64,000 nt of DNA, from NCBI GenBank assembly GCA_011390785.1, contig JAABRR010000002.1:1-64000 (forward strand), written 5' to 3'. Under the pieces are notes generated by a model. That model searched no databases. It worked only from the letters and a program-made list of their open reading frames with translations, and was not told the origin of the DNA. A program made the translations under genes and the position numbers. Shown here in pieces: positions 1-10,200 of this stretch; position 1 is the stretch's first letter, and every line of letters begins with the position of its first letter. The stretch is from Sphingobacteriia bacterium. GTDB lineage: Bacteria > Bacteroidota > Bacteroidia > Bacteroidales > UBA7960.

Positions 1-450
1 AAAGCCATCAGTCGCAAGAGAGATTTTAAACTCACTGCCCAAAAGGTGAGGAAAATGAAGCCTAAAGAATCTGACGCTCTTTTTCAAAAGCTACAAGTAG
101 AAGCCTTCCTTCATATCAATTGTCTGGAATGTGCCAATTGTTGCAAAGGATTGGGGCCCCGTCTTTTCGATCGCGATATTGAAAGATTGTCTAGGGCTCT
201 TAAGATGAAAACATCTGTTTTTATTGATCAATACACCCGTGTGGATGAAGATGGCGACCGGGTTTTCAAATCGATGCCATGCCCGTTTCTGATGCCCGAT
301 AATTATTGTATGGTTTACGAATCGCGCCCCAAAGCCTGTCGCCAATACCCTCATACCGATCAAAAAAACATACGAAGCATTTTGTCGCTTTGTGTAAAAA
401 ACTCTGAAACCTGCCCGGCGGTGTATGAAATTTTTTCCAGGTTAACATAG
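1..450 (+). CDS. YkgJ-family cysteine-cluster protein (5' partial)
   Basis: The reading frame is open from base 1, so the true start lies before the window and the 149 visible residues are a C-terminal part. A GTG at 46 and an ATG at 55 exist, but the residues before them look coding. Seen: a Cys cluster CLECANCCKG, later CPF...YC and a KACRQYPH segment, which is the spacing of the YkgJ/CxxCxxCC zinc- or iron-binding family (family knowledge). Molecular function is unknown in most members; a metal-binding or redox role is the usual guess. It ends 250 bp before the next gene with no clear terminator. Confidence 0.8.
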   Translation, partial: KAISRKRDFKLTAQKVRKMKPKESDALFQKLQVEAFLHINCLECANCCKGLGPRLFDRDIERLSRALKMKTSVFIDQYTRVDEDGDRVFKSMPCPFLMPDNYCMVYESRPKACRQYPHTDQKNIRSILSLCVKNSETCPAVYEIFSRLT

Positions 451-703
451 GAATTGTCAGAGACATAAATCACATCTTTTCAATTTACTTAAGGTACAAT
501 CAGGTAATATGGTGTTTGCAGCAATTTGAAGTTGCTTCAATTAACTAATATTCCGGAAGTATCAGTGATTATTTTCTACAAATTGAATTTTGGATTAAAA
601 TTCTATGTAAATTTAAATAGCTGTTTAGATTAATCATCTCAATTATGCATTAAACAGTCTTATTCAAAATTACCGTGTTATTTCATAGTAAAGAACTTTT
701 TTT

Positions 704-2251
704 ATGAACAAGATGTGCACCCAAATAAAGAGTGGATCAGGATTCTATATCCTTTTGATTTTCATGCTATACTCTTCAAATGTTTTTCCCATATCAGCCA
801 ACTCAGGAATTTATACAGCTTTTATTCATTCATACTCTGAGAACTTAAGGTTAGCCAGCCCTGAAATCCATGACGAAGGCCGAAAGTATATTGGTGTAAG
901 CGAATCATCAGTTAAATCGGATCATTATGTCATGAGACTCGATAGTATTTCCAGAAAAACTGACCTGCAGAGGAAGGAGATCTATTCTTACGATGAAAAC
1001 TTCAGGATTGCATTAAGACATGATTATGTTTTTGCATGGGACACTGAATGGCAAAACTGGTGGCAATATTTCTATGAATATGATGAACTGGGTTACATAA
1101 CCCTGGCCTGGGATCAGCGGTGGGACAATTTCGATAAAAAGTGGGTGCCTTATCGAAAATATGAATATACCTATAATGAAAGCAATAATATCATCCTCTA
1201 TTTGAGTTACGAATGGAAAATTGAACAGGAAGAATGGCGCTATATCGGTAAAGATGAGTTTATCTATACCCCATTTTTCTTTGTTCAGGAAATAGTGTAT
1301 AGTAATTGGCAGCAACCGTTTGGCGAAGAGGGAAGGTGGGTGCCAAGCTATAAGGAGGAGTACATTTACAACAATAACTTTGGCCTGCTAGAGTTCATTG
1401 AGTCCGGTTGGAAATCATTTTCAGAAGAATGGGAAGTACAATACAAAACAGTTTATGAGCGGATAAGCCTAAACCGGGTTTCTGTCGAAACAATCTACAC
1501 CCCCGATGATGAAGATTGGATCGGCCACAGAAAATATGAATATACCTATCCTTCGGACAATAACTTCAATATTTTGACAAAAAAGGGTTCTCTTTTCGAT
1601 TGGTGGGAAACCCAGGAATGGGAAAATACGGACAGTTTAGCCTTTTCCTACCATCCCGTTTCTGGCTTTATTGAATCGGAATCGTATTACTATTGGGAAG
1701 CTCAGGATTCGATCTGGTTGTTCTCTCAAAAAGATGATTATTTGTATGACGAGAATTTCAATCTGATAAATTACCAACGGGAAAGGTGGTCACAGATTTT
1801 AAATGATTGGGAATCCTACATTGAAGAACAAGCCTCTTTCAATTCTGCAAATTTATCAGCCGAATATATTGTAAAACCCTTCTGGTACGAATGGACAAAC
1901 ATGATTGATGAATACAAAAGAAGATTATGGGAATTTGACAACTGGAGAGAGACGAACCATACCTTCTTTTACTATTCTCCCCTTGATGCAACTTCTGTAA
2001 GTGAAAACCTGAAAGAAGAACTTAAGGTTTATCCCAATCCGGCAAGGGAATCTGTTTTCATTGATCTTTCCGGATCAAAAACTGATGCTGTATTCGAGCT
2101 GTATGATCTCACCGGAAGAAGAATCATCACCAGAACAATTTCAGGATCATCACAGGTTACCCTTGACGGTTTGCGCGAAGGTCTTTATCTGTATATTATA
2201 ACTATGCCTGGCCAACATCGGTTCTCCCGAAAGCTGGCAGTAACTGAATAA
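704..2251 (+). CDS. Trp/Tyr-rich repeat protein with C-terminal T9SS sorting domain
   Basis: A secreted protein of 515 residues. Residues about 10-33 form a hydrophobic signal peptide. Residues about 90-430 are degenerate repeats of roughly 35-45 residues, each with one or more Trp (EW, NWW, KW), then an aromatic strand such as KYEYTYNE and an N-rich turn; this resembles YD/RHS-type or DUF4595-like beta repeats. Residues about 440-515 are a type A T9SS sorting domain (LKVYPNPA start, then YDLTGRR and GLYLYII). Inference: exported through the outer membrane and surface-attached or released. The ligand is unknown. It forms a run of exported proteins with the next two genes. Confidence 0.75.
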   Translation: MNKMCTQIKSGSGFYILLIFMLYSSNVFPISANSGIYTAFIHSYSENLRLASPEIHDEGRKYIGVSESSVKSDHYVMRLDSISRKTDLQRKEIYSYDENFRIALRHDYVFAWDTEWQNWWQYFYEYDELGYITLAWDQRWDNFDKKWVPYRKYEYTYNESNNIILYLSYEWKIEQEEWRYIGKDEFIYTPFFFVQEIVYSNWQQPFGEEGRWVPSYKEEYIYNNNFGLLEFIESGWKSFSEEWEVQYKTVYERISLNRVSVETIYTPDDEDWIGHRKYEYTYPSDNNFNILTKKGSLFDWWETQEWENTDSLAFSYHPVSGFIESESYYYWEAQDSIWLFSQKDDYLYDENFNLINYQRERWSQILNDWESYIEEQASFNSANLSAEYIVKPFWYEWTNMIDEYKRRLWEFDNWRETNHTFFYYSPLDATSVSENLKEELKVYPNPARESVFIDLSGSKTDAVFELYDLTGRRIITRTISGSSQVTLDGLREGLYLYIITMPGQHRFSRKLAVTE

Positions 2252-2346
2252 TGATACAATATCCCTGAAATACAGAATTGATTTAGCAGGTATTTTGGGG
2301 ATAAAAAGAATGTTAAACTCCTATCCACCTAATTAACCCAAAATCT

Positions 2347-3255
2347 ATGAAATTCACAAATTCTTTTATTGCTTTGGCTTTTGTCCTTCCGCTTTTGTTT
2401 TCATCATGTGGCGATGACAATGATGAGATTATTGACGATGACCCACTCGATAGCCTGATAATAGACTCGGAGCTCTGCCGTGTGCAAAGCATCATCAACT
2501 CTAGTCTTAAAAATGTATTCACTTACCAGTATCTGCTGGATTACCCTGAACTTCTTGATTACTATTATGAACACGATCCCCTGTCAGGGCAGGTCAAGGA
2601 ATCCCACAAATTCATTTATGGATCTGCATCCGGTAATAAGGTGCGTGTTGATACAAGCTTTTATTATATCGGAGATCTGTTTTTGTATAGTGAAAACCAG
2701 TTCGTAACCGCACATTCCTATCATTATACCAACTATGGATCAAATAACGACCGTGTTGACTCCGTAATGGTCTTTGTTTATACCAACATTCCCGAGGAAC
2801 CTTTTGGTCATAAAGGGACGATCTATTATGAATACGATGGGGAAACCCTGCTAATTTCTGAAATCTATGAGGATAACCCTGATTACTTGCCTGGCACTGC
2901 GGCCGACAATTATGAAATCCTGTATATTTATGATAACAGAGGCCGACTAACTGAGTGGACCTACTTCAACTTTGAAGACAAAATTACCTATTATGAAAAA
3001 TACGAACTGACAGATTATTATAAACCCAATTACAAATTCACCGTTATTCCACAACTTGCCTGGGCTAATCGTTTTGCCCCATCAAAGCTTACCTTGCCTA
3101 AATATGTAAATGGCGGCATTGCAGGAACCAGTGAATACAATTACCGATATCAGGTTAACGACAAGGATTACATCGTTGAAAAAGTAGTCATCTATGAGCC
3201 TGGGGTAGAAGAACTTCTGGAATTGATCACCTATGAATGCAGAGATGATGATTGA
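2347..3255 (+). CDS. Putative lipoprotein with YD-like Tyr-rich repeats
   Basis: A 302-residue protein with a signal peptide and lipobox LLFSSC; Cys21 is the predicted lipidation site. An acidic stretch (GDDNDE) follows the Cys, a composition compatible with surface lipoprotein export signals in Bacteroidota (family knowledge). The body is rich in Tyr and carries strand-turn units such as YEYDGETLLISE and YIYDNRGRLTEW, like YD or DUF4595-type repeats. No catalytic motif is visible. It starts 95 bp after the upstream T9SS protein, and the shared repeat style suggests related surface roles. Exact function not recognised. Confidence 0.65.
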   Translation: MKFTNSFIALAFVLPLLFSSCGDDNDEIIDDDPLDSLIIDSELCRVQSIINSSLKNVFTYQYLLDYPELLDYYYEHDPLSGQVKESHKFIYGSASGNKVRVDTSFYYIGDLFLYSENQFVTAHSYHYTNYGSNNDRVDSVMVFVYTNIPEEPFGHKGTIYYEYDGETLLISEIYEDNPDYLPGTAADNYEILYIYDNRGRLTEWTYFNFEDKITYYEKYELTDYYKPNYKFTVIPQLAWANRFAPSKLTLPKYVNGGIAGTSEYNYRYQVNDKDYIVEKVVIYEPGVEELLELITYECRDDD

Positions 3256-3348
3256 TTATGAGCATTGCAATAAGTCGGGCTTATTGCTTACCCAATCTCA
3301 TTGCTTCACCTGAAACAAAAAACCAGAAGATTGACTCCGTTCATTAGT

Positions 3349-5292
3349 ATGTTTAAAAAGAAAGTCATGAAAGAATCAAATTTACCGCCTCTTCCAGATA
3401 TGGTAGTTGAACGAATAACCCCAAAAATAAAGAAGAAAAGGGGATTCGTGCATACCTACCGAAACTTCACATCCTTCATTGTGTCCCAATCTACCATTTG
3501 GAGTATTGCTTTTATTCTTTTTCTACAGAATTACTCAACTGCCCAAAGTTTGCTTTGGGGCACCAGGGCTGGAAATCAGTGGCGTACAGAAGCAATGACA
3601 GTGGCTATTGAAAACAGCCCGGGTGGTGGAATATTTGAAGGATTCCCCAGTATAATTGTGGCTGGTGAGTTTTTGGGAAATACCGATTTTGATCCGGGTG
3701 AAGGTGAATTTATACTGGAAAATGATTCCAACACATGGGATGTTTTCGTTCAGAAACTTGATCACGAAGGAAATCTTGTTTGGGCTAAACGCTATGGAAA
3801 TGAGGTACGTGAATTGGAAGATGTAATCATGGCCATCGACTCGCAAAATAACATCTATCTCACAGGCTATTTTATAACTTCCACCAATTTGAGTACTGAC
3901 CCGGAAACCGACCTTATTTTTGAAGTCGCGGAAGGTTCAAATGAGATGTACCTTTTGAAACTCAACAGCCAGGGCAATCCTGTTTGGGCGCGTACTTTCC
4001 CGGTAACAAATTCTACATTTGTGAATGTAATCAAAATTGATAGTGATGACAATATTCTTCTCGCTGGCCATTTTAGAGGCACTATGGATTTTGACCCATT
4101 ACCCAATGTGGATGGTAGCGATATAAACCAATTACTCATTACACCCAAAGAAAGATATGACGCCTTTGTGTTGAAAATAAACTCAGAAGGTGAGTATATA
4201 TCCCACTACAATTTTGGTCCCACTACTGCTTCCAGAACAGATGTTACCGGGCTGATTACTGATCAGGACAATAACATTTACCTTGCTGGAGAATTTCGTG
4301 ATGAAGTTGATTTTGGAAATGCAAACCCCGAATCCAGTTTAACATCACAAGGGTTTGATGATGGTTTTCTTATGAAACTCAATACTGAAATGGAGCTTCA
4401 ATGGGTAAGACAGATTGCTTCGGGCGATGATTCTGTTGATATGAGAGGACTTTCGATAAACTCCGAAGGAAAACCGGTTGGTATTGTTGTATTTGGAAGG
4501 CCAGTAAACCTTTCACCACACACTGATGCAACAATTGTTATCCCTGCTGAGGAAGGACATTCTGATTTTCTGATTTATCAGCTAAATCCTGAAAATGGAG
4601 ATGTACTCTGGCACAAACATTTCAGGGGACTTACAGAGGAAGATTCAGGCTTTAAGGAGCCCAACAGTATTGGTTTAGATGCAGATGATAACATTTATAT
4701 TACAGGTGCTTTTAAAAAGTATTTGGATGCTGATCCGGGAGAAGGGGAACAATGGCTGGGTGCAAACCACAATTCTTACACATCATTCTTGATACGATTA
4801 GCCCCCGATGGCTCCTATATCTGGTCGGGAGGAATTGGTTCGGGAACCACGGTTTTTGCACATGATCTGGCTGTTGGAGACGAAGGGCAGATTGCAGTAG
4901 TGGGCACTTTCAGCGGACAAGTTGACTTTGATCCGGGAAATGGTGTGTTTTTCATGCAATCCGGATCAAACATTAGCGATATATTTACTCTGCTGTTTTC
5001 AGGCGAAACCAATCAAAATACATCAGCATATCAATTTACAGAGCTTACATCACCTTACAAAGTTTACCCAAATCCTTTTTCCAACAATATTTCTATTGAA
5101 TCGCGTTACTCCAACCAGAAATTGAATATCCATCTAACGGATATTGCCGGAAGAGTAATATGGTCTGAATCGATTTATGCTCAAAATGAATCTGAGCATA
5201 AACTAGCTTTGGGAAATATTACACCTGGGATATACTTTTTGTCTTTGGAATCAAACGAAGGGAGGGAGACTGTAAAGTTGATCAAAAAATAA
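3349..5292 (+). CDS. Propeller-like (SBBP-type) repeat protein with T9SS sorting domain
   Basis: A large secreted repeat protein. Units repeat the pattern FDPGEG...D.FV.KL...G...W followed by IYLTG or IYITG strands, as in SBBP-type beta-propeller proteins common in Bacteroidota. The last 75 residues are a T9SS type A sorting domain (YKVYPNPF start, then LTDIAGRVIW and GIYFLSLES). The N-terminus is odd: the hydrophobic signal segment (FILFLQNYSTAQ) is preceded by about 40 polar and basic residues. Possible starts are TTG 3301, ATG 3349, ATG 3367 and ATG 3400; ATG 3349 is used here without a decisive RBS. Convergent with the next gene, 6 bp apart. Function unknown beyond extracellular binding or adhesion. 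Confidence 0.7.
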   Translation: MFKKKVMKESNLPPLPDMVVERITPKIKKKRGFVHTYRNFTSFIVSQSTIWSIAFILFLQNYSTAQSLLWGTRAGNQWRTEAMTVAIENSPGGGIFEGFPSIIVAGEFLGNTDFDPGEGEFILENDSNTWDVFVQKLDHEGNLVWAKRYGNEVRELEDVIMAIDSQNNIYLTGYFITSTNLSTDPETDLIFEVAEGSNEMYLLKLNSQGNPVWARTFPVTNSTFVNVIKIDSDDNILLAGHFRGTMDFDPLPNVDGSDINQLLITPKERYDAFVLKINSEGEYISHYNFGPTTASRTDVTGLITDQDNNIYLAGEFRDEVDFGNANPESSLTSQGFDDGFLMKLNTEMELQWVRQIASGDDSVDMRGLSINSEGKPVGIVVFGRPVNLSPHTDATIVIPAEEGHSDFLIYQLNPENGDVLWHKHFRGLTEEDSGFKEPNSIGLDADDNIYITGAFKKYLDADPGEGEQWLGANHNSYTSFLIRLAPDGSYIWSGGIGSGTTVFAHDLAVGDEGQIAVVGTFSGQVDFDPGNGVFFMQSGSNISDIFTLLFSGETNQNTSAYQFTELTSPYKVYPNPFSNNISIESRYSNQKLNIHLTDIAGRVIWSESIYAQNESEHKLALGNITPGIYFLSLESNEGRETVKLIKK

Positions 5293-5298
5293 ATTTAG

Positions 5299-6543
5299 CT
5301 ATTCATAATCTTGATTCGCCGGAGCAACGGTTATATCTTTTTCCTTAAAGAAAATCAGGTAGGCAAAAAGAATAAATACCGACATAAGAGCAGTGATGCC
5401 CCAGATTTTATCCCATTGATAAACCAATCCAGATGGCCCTTGTGTCGAAAAGATGTTGATAATCCATCCACAAACGAAATTTCCGGCAAGCAAACCCATG
5501 GCAAAAGTGATAAAAAATATCATTCCCTGTGCTTGTGCTTTCAGGTGATCGGGAGCTATTTGATCTGTATATATCTGTGCCCCAAGATGGTAATAGCCAA
5601 AAATAATTCCATGCACCCCGGCACCCAGAAGTACAAACCCCAGAGTGGCTTCATTACCTGCAAAATATAAGGAAACATAACGAATTACCAGCGCAATAAT
5701 GCCTATGAGCATGGTTTTGTGCAATCCTATTTTCTTTATAGAAAAGGGTACAGAAAGTAATATAACCAGCTCAAGCATTTGTCCGGTGCTCATTGTTACG
5801 GTTATTAGCCTGTATCCACTACTGGCCAGATACTCAGAAAAATATGACCAGTACATAGAAAAGGGTATCATGGCCAGAAAGAATATGATCATAAAAGTCG
5901 CATAATTTCTGTTTCGAAACAAAACAAAACTTCTGAAACCCATAATATCAATTAAGGTGGCCCTGGTGCCTTTCCCTTTGGCTGGCGTATCTGGCAGGGT
6001 AAGGTTTACCAACGCACCAAGAAAACTTAATCCTGCACCAAAATAGAAGGGGATGTTAGTGCCGTCGAAGTCCCGATTGAACCACCCCACACTTACAGCA
6101 CTGAAAACCCCGGCCAGAATCCATCCCACTGTTCCAAAAACCCTGATACGGGGAAAAAGATGGGAAGGAGCACCTGACAAAGCAATGGAACTTGTTAATC
6201 CCCATGTAGGCATATAGAAGAGCATTCCGGCAAATAATACAACAAACAATACAGTTCCATTCGATACGGAAGCGGCAATAAGTAGCATTATCCCCACCAA
6301 AATATTGCATGTGGCCAAAACGTATTGTCCTCTGAAATATCGGTCGGCCAAAGAACCAACCATGGGTGCCGTAATCGACCCAAACGCCATAGAGCTTAAA
6401 ATGAGCGCCGTAAGACCTCTTGTTAGACCCATCTCAGATAAGTAAGCAGCCAGGGGAATCCACCAAACGGCAAACATCATGTACTGAAAAAACATCATGG
6501 CTGAAAGCCTTATGAATATATGGGATTGTTGCTTGTCCATCAT
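5299..6543 (-). CDS. MFS permease, nucleoside:H+ symporter-like
   Basis: A 414-residue membrane protein with about 12 hydrophobic segments. The N-terminus (IRLSAMMFFQYMMFAVWWIP) and the loop GSLADRYFRGQ after the second helix resemble the nucleoside H+ symporter-like branch of the major facilitator superfamily (NupG/XapB type). Substrate cannot be fixed from sequence; nucleosides are the family default, but sugar-type substrates occur in related Bacteroidota proteins. A second Met lies one codon in. A well-formed promoter is 155-184 bp upstream on the same strand. It appears monocistronic. Confidence 0.7.
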   Translation of the reverse strand: MMDKQQSHIFIRLSAMMFFQYMMFAVWWIPLAAYLSEMGLTRGLTALILSSMAFGSITAPMVGSLADRYFRGQYVLATCNILVGIMLLIAASVSNGTVLFVVLFAGMLFYMPTWGLTSSIALSGAPSHLFPRIRVFGTVGWILAGVFSAVSVGWFNRDFDGTNIPFYFGAGLSFLGALVNLTLPDTPAKGKGTRATLIDIMGFRSFVLFRNRNYATFMIIFFLAMIPFSMYWSYFSEYLASSGYRLITVTMSTGQMLELVILLSVPFSIKKIGLHKTMLIGIIALVIRYVSLYFAGNEATLGFVLLGAGVHGIIFGYYHLGAQIYTDQIAPDHLKAQAQGMIFFITFAMGLLAGNFVCGWIINIFSTQGPSGLVYQWDKIWGITALMSVFILFAYLIFFKEKDITVAPANQDYE

Positions 6544-6697
6544 AAATATTATGTATGATTAGATGAATACTGGAAAAGAATGTAGATCAATTTCAATTCA
6601 TTCAGAACAACATGGTATCCAATTGTTTGGAATATGGAAGGTGGGTTTGCTTTATGGCTTAAAAAGATTAGGGCTTTTTTTTATTCACACGTTAAAA

Positions 6698-6727
6698 CAA
6701 AGTTACCAAAAAACAGATATGATCAAA
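6698..6727 (-). promoter_or_regulatory. Bacteroidota-type promoter of the MFS gene
   Basis: Read on the minus strand: TTTG (-33 element, 6724-6727), an 18-bp spacer, then TAACTTTG (-7 element, 6698-6705), matching TAnnTTTG. The transcript would have a leader of about 150 nt before the MFS start. Spacing equals that of two other promoters in this window. Confidence 0.6.
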
Positions 6728-7026
6728 TCTTTTTTAAATTTCAAAGTCTCTCAAATTTTTATTTATATGGAATATGTTTTCCTTCTTTGGTACCCCAGCA
6801 TTAATTTTATGGTCATATATTCTGAAATTCCTATTCAAATAGCCAATTCAAACAATAACTCAATACAGGTATTTAAAACTTTTTAAAAACCTGATAAATT
6901 TAAAAATCAATTAGGAGACACAAATAATTTAACACATAAAATCGATAATAACTATTGTTTAAGCGAATAAAAATTGTTTTGTGGCTCTGAATTGTTAAAA
7001 TGTCTGGTTAATTCAAAATTTGCATT

Positions 7027-7034
7027 TACTTTTG
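7027..7034 (+). promoter_or_regulatory. -7 element upstream of SusC-like operon
   Basis: TACTTTTG matches TAnnTTTG and is followed by CGG. No good TTTG lies 18-20 bp upstream, so the -33 element is weak or absent. If used, the SusC leader would be about 240 nt. Confidence 0.45.
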
Positions 7035-7161
7035 CGGTACCATGAAACCAGGATAACTCCATTTTCTTCTAACCAGAGAAAATCCGGGACTTACCCTACC
7101 ATTTTTCCGTAAACTTATATTTAATCCCGCTGTTTTTTGCAGTTGTGTAGATTTTGTTATG

Positions 7162-7200
7162 ACGTCTTTCCCGCACGGGACGTAATATCGTTCTTTTTTT
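7162..7200 (+). promoter_or_regulatory. Hairpin plus T-run in SusC leader (possible attenuator)
   Basis: ACGTC, then CCCG, then CGGG and ACGT form an imperfect stem (7162-7183). A run of T at 7193-7200 follows about 10 nt later, 83 bp before the SusC start. The layout could be a leaky terminator or the end of a short leader RNA. The gap between stem and T-run weakens the call. Confidence 0.3.
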
Positions 7201-7283
7201 ATGTTGTTTTTGTTAATAATTGCCCGTTAGCCGATTACACCAATAAACTTTTTTCGGTTTAATTACTAACTAAAACAAGCAAA

Positions 7284-10200
7284 ATGAAAAAAATTTTCTT
7301 GCTCGGTGTATGCCTGTTTTGTATGGGGGCTACACTATTTTCGCAACAGATCACAGTGTCCGGTACCGTTACCGACCCTGATGGTATTACCTTGCCGGGT
7401 GTTGCGGTTCTGTTAAAGGGTACAACACAAGGTGCCACAACGGACATCAATGGCGGATACCAGCTTACAGTCCCTGCTGATGGAACCCTTGAATTCTCAT
7501 TCCTGGGTATGATCACACGTGAGGTGGACATTGACAACCGCAACATCATTGATGTTATGTTGTTGCCCGACGTTGCTACACTGGAAGAAATTGTGGTGAC
7601 AGCGGTGGGTATCGAACGTACAAGGCGCAGCTTGGGTTATGCCGTGTCAGAAGTAGATTCTGAAATGGCTATCCAAAAGGGTGAGCCAGATCCTCTGAGG
7701 GCTCTCGAAGGACGCATTCCCGGAGTTAATATCAGTGGATCAAGCGGGGCCGCAGGCTCTGCCACCAGGGTTACTATCAGGGGTAATTCATCTTTCCTGG
7801 GTGGAAACCAACCTCTGTACATCGTTGATGGCATTCCTTACAGTAATAACGAAGTTACCACAAGCAATCAACTGCTGGGAACCGGTGGGGCTTATGGGAG
7901 CAGTTTTTCAACCCTTGACCCAAACGACATTGAATCGATCAATGTACTCAAAGGTGCTGCTGCTGCAGCCATTTATGGTTCAAGAGCTGCCAATGGAGCC
8001 GTGATCATTACTACCAAATCGGGCTCAAAACAGAGAAAATTCTCCCAAAAAGGGATGGAAGTGACGCTTAGATCTTCTATGGTGTGGGAACAGGTTGCCA
8101 ACCTTCCTGACTATCAAAACACCTTTGGCGCTGGCGCTGATTTTGTGGCCAACAATTACAACGGATCATGGGGGGCACCCTTTGCTGAAGTGGAATCATT
8201 CAATACATGGCCAGGTTATCAGGCTGCCTATCCCGAACTATTTGGCTCAACCGTGCCCTACCAGGCGCATCCTGATAATGTTAAGGATCTTTTTGAAACC
8301 GGGAGCATTCTCGAAAACTCTGTAAATGTTAGTACTGTTTCTGACAGAGGCAGTTACAATCTTACCCTTTCACGGGCTAATCAGCAGGGATACATTCCCC
8401 ACTCTGGATTTGAGCGTACCAACGTTAGTGTTGGGGGTACCCAAAGGCTCGAGAATGGCCTGAGAGTTGGTGGATCTGCATCCTACGCCCGCTCAGTGCA
8501 GGATGGTGCTATCTTTGGTGCCAGTAACTACAGCGGATCGGCATCTTCTTTTGCACGTACATTGTTGTTGGCGCGCAATTGGGATATGTCTTTACCCTAC
8601 GAAACTCCCGAAGGCGATAACCTTATGTTTGTAGGAACCAACCAGTCCGACAATCCGCTCTGGTCATGGAAATACAACAATATCAATACCATCATGAACC
8701 GCTCCGTAGCCAACATTAACATGGGCTACGATCTTACCGACTGGTTGCAAATTGACTATACCGTGGGTATAAACCAATATTCGCAAAGAAGAAACGAGTA
8801 TATTAACCCCGGAAGCCGTGGTGCTGATGGTCGCGGTCGTATCCGTGATGACTACTATGCTAACCAGGAAATCGAGTCTAACCTTTTGCTGACACTCTAC
8901 AGAAAGGTAAACAATGACTTTAACGTAAAGGCTACTTTTGGCCATAATGTAAACCAGCGTACTGCCGAAAGACAAGTAACTACAGGATATAATGTGATAA
9001 CGCGTGGAATCAGAAACCTTGACAACACTGAAGAACAAGTTATTGAAACCACCGAGCTTTTTTTCGTTCCATGGCAAAGGCAACGATTATGGGCCTTATT
9101 TGGCGATGTTTCATTAGAATACAAAAACTTTCTCTTTCTTAACCTTACCGGGCGCAACGACTTCTCATCTACCCTGCCCAAAGATAATCGCTCCTTTTTC
9201 TACCCTGCTATTGCCGGTTCATTTGTGTTTACTGATGGGCTCAACATCCAGAATGATGTGTTGACAGAAGGGAAAATAAGAGCCAGTTGGGGAAGGGTTG
9301 GTAATGATGCATTGCCCTATTATGTTGGTGGATTTTTTACCCTTGGTGCTCCATGGGCAGGAAACAATACCATGTATGTACCATCCGAAAGTTTTGATCC
9401 AAAGCTAACGCCTGAATTTACCACGGAAATAGAATTGGGTACTGAACTACAGTTTTTTGGTGGAAGGGCTTTGATCGATTTTTCATGGTATGACCGTCGC
9501 ACCACTGACCAGATAGCCCCTGTTTCACTTCCTTATAGCTCGGGAGCTGGTACCTATTACACAAATTTTGGTGAAATGCAAAATACAGGTATCGAAATTG
9601 GATTGAACCTTGTGCCTGTTCAAATGGAAAATTCCTTCAAATGGGATATCTATACCACATTTACCCAAAATAGAAGCGAAGTATTGTCGCTTATTGATGG
9701 TGTTGAAAGAATTGAATTTTTCACAGGTGGCTCAGGAATAAAAGGTGTTCTTGAAGTGGGGCAACCCTACGGTGTGTTAAGGGGTACAGTTGCTGCCCGC
9801 GATGAAGCAGGTAACTTCCTGATCAACCCCCAAAGCGGAAAAATGATAGAATCTACTGAATTGGGATATCTGGGAAACCCTTCACCCGACTGGCGAAGCA
9901 GTATGGGCAATACTTTCTCTTACAAAGGAGTCAGCCTGGGCTTCGTTTTTGATATCTCTTATGGTGGTAGCATTTATTCCAATACCATTCAGGCTTTATT
10001 GGGCCGAGGCGTTACAAAAGATACTGAAGACCGCTTCGGTACACGCATTCTGCCAGGAGTTTTGGGTGATGCAGACACACAAAAACCCATACTGGATGAA
10101 AACGGAAATACAATCCCCAACTTTGTTCAGGTTTCGGAAAACTCTTTATGGTTCGACAACTCCTTTGCCATCAATACTATGGATGAATTCAGTGTATTCG

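Larger units (their letters stand above)
6544..7283. other. Divergent regulatory intergenic region
   Basis: AT-rich region between the minus-strand MFS gene and the plus-strand SusC operon. It holds the minus-strand promoter at 6698-6727, a plus-strand -7-like element at 7027-7034 and a hairpin followed by a T-run at 7162-7200. An open frame of 107 codons at 6563-6886 crosses the MFS promoter and lacks protein-like composition, so I do not call it a gene. Confidence 0.6.

Noticed and set aside
6563-6886. Open frame of 107 codons on the plus strand
   Set aside because: Crosses the well-formed minus-strand MFS promoter, sits in AT-rich intergenic DNA and shows no family-like composition.
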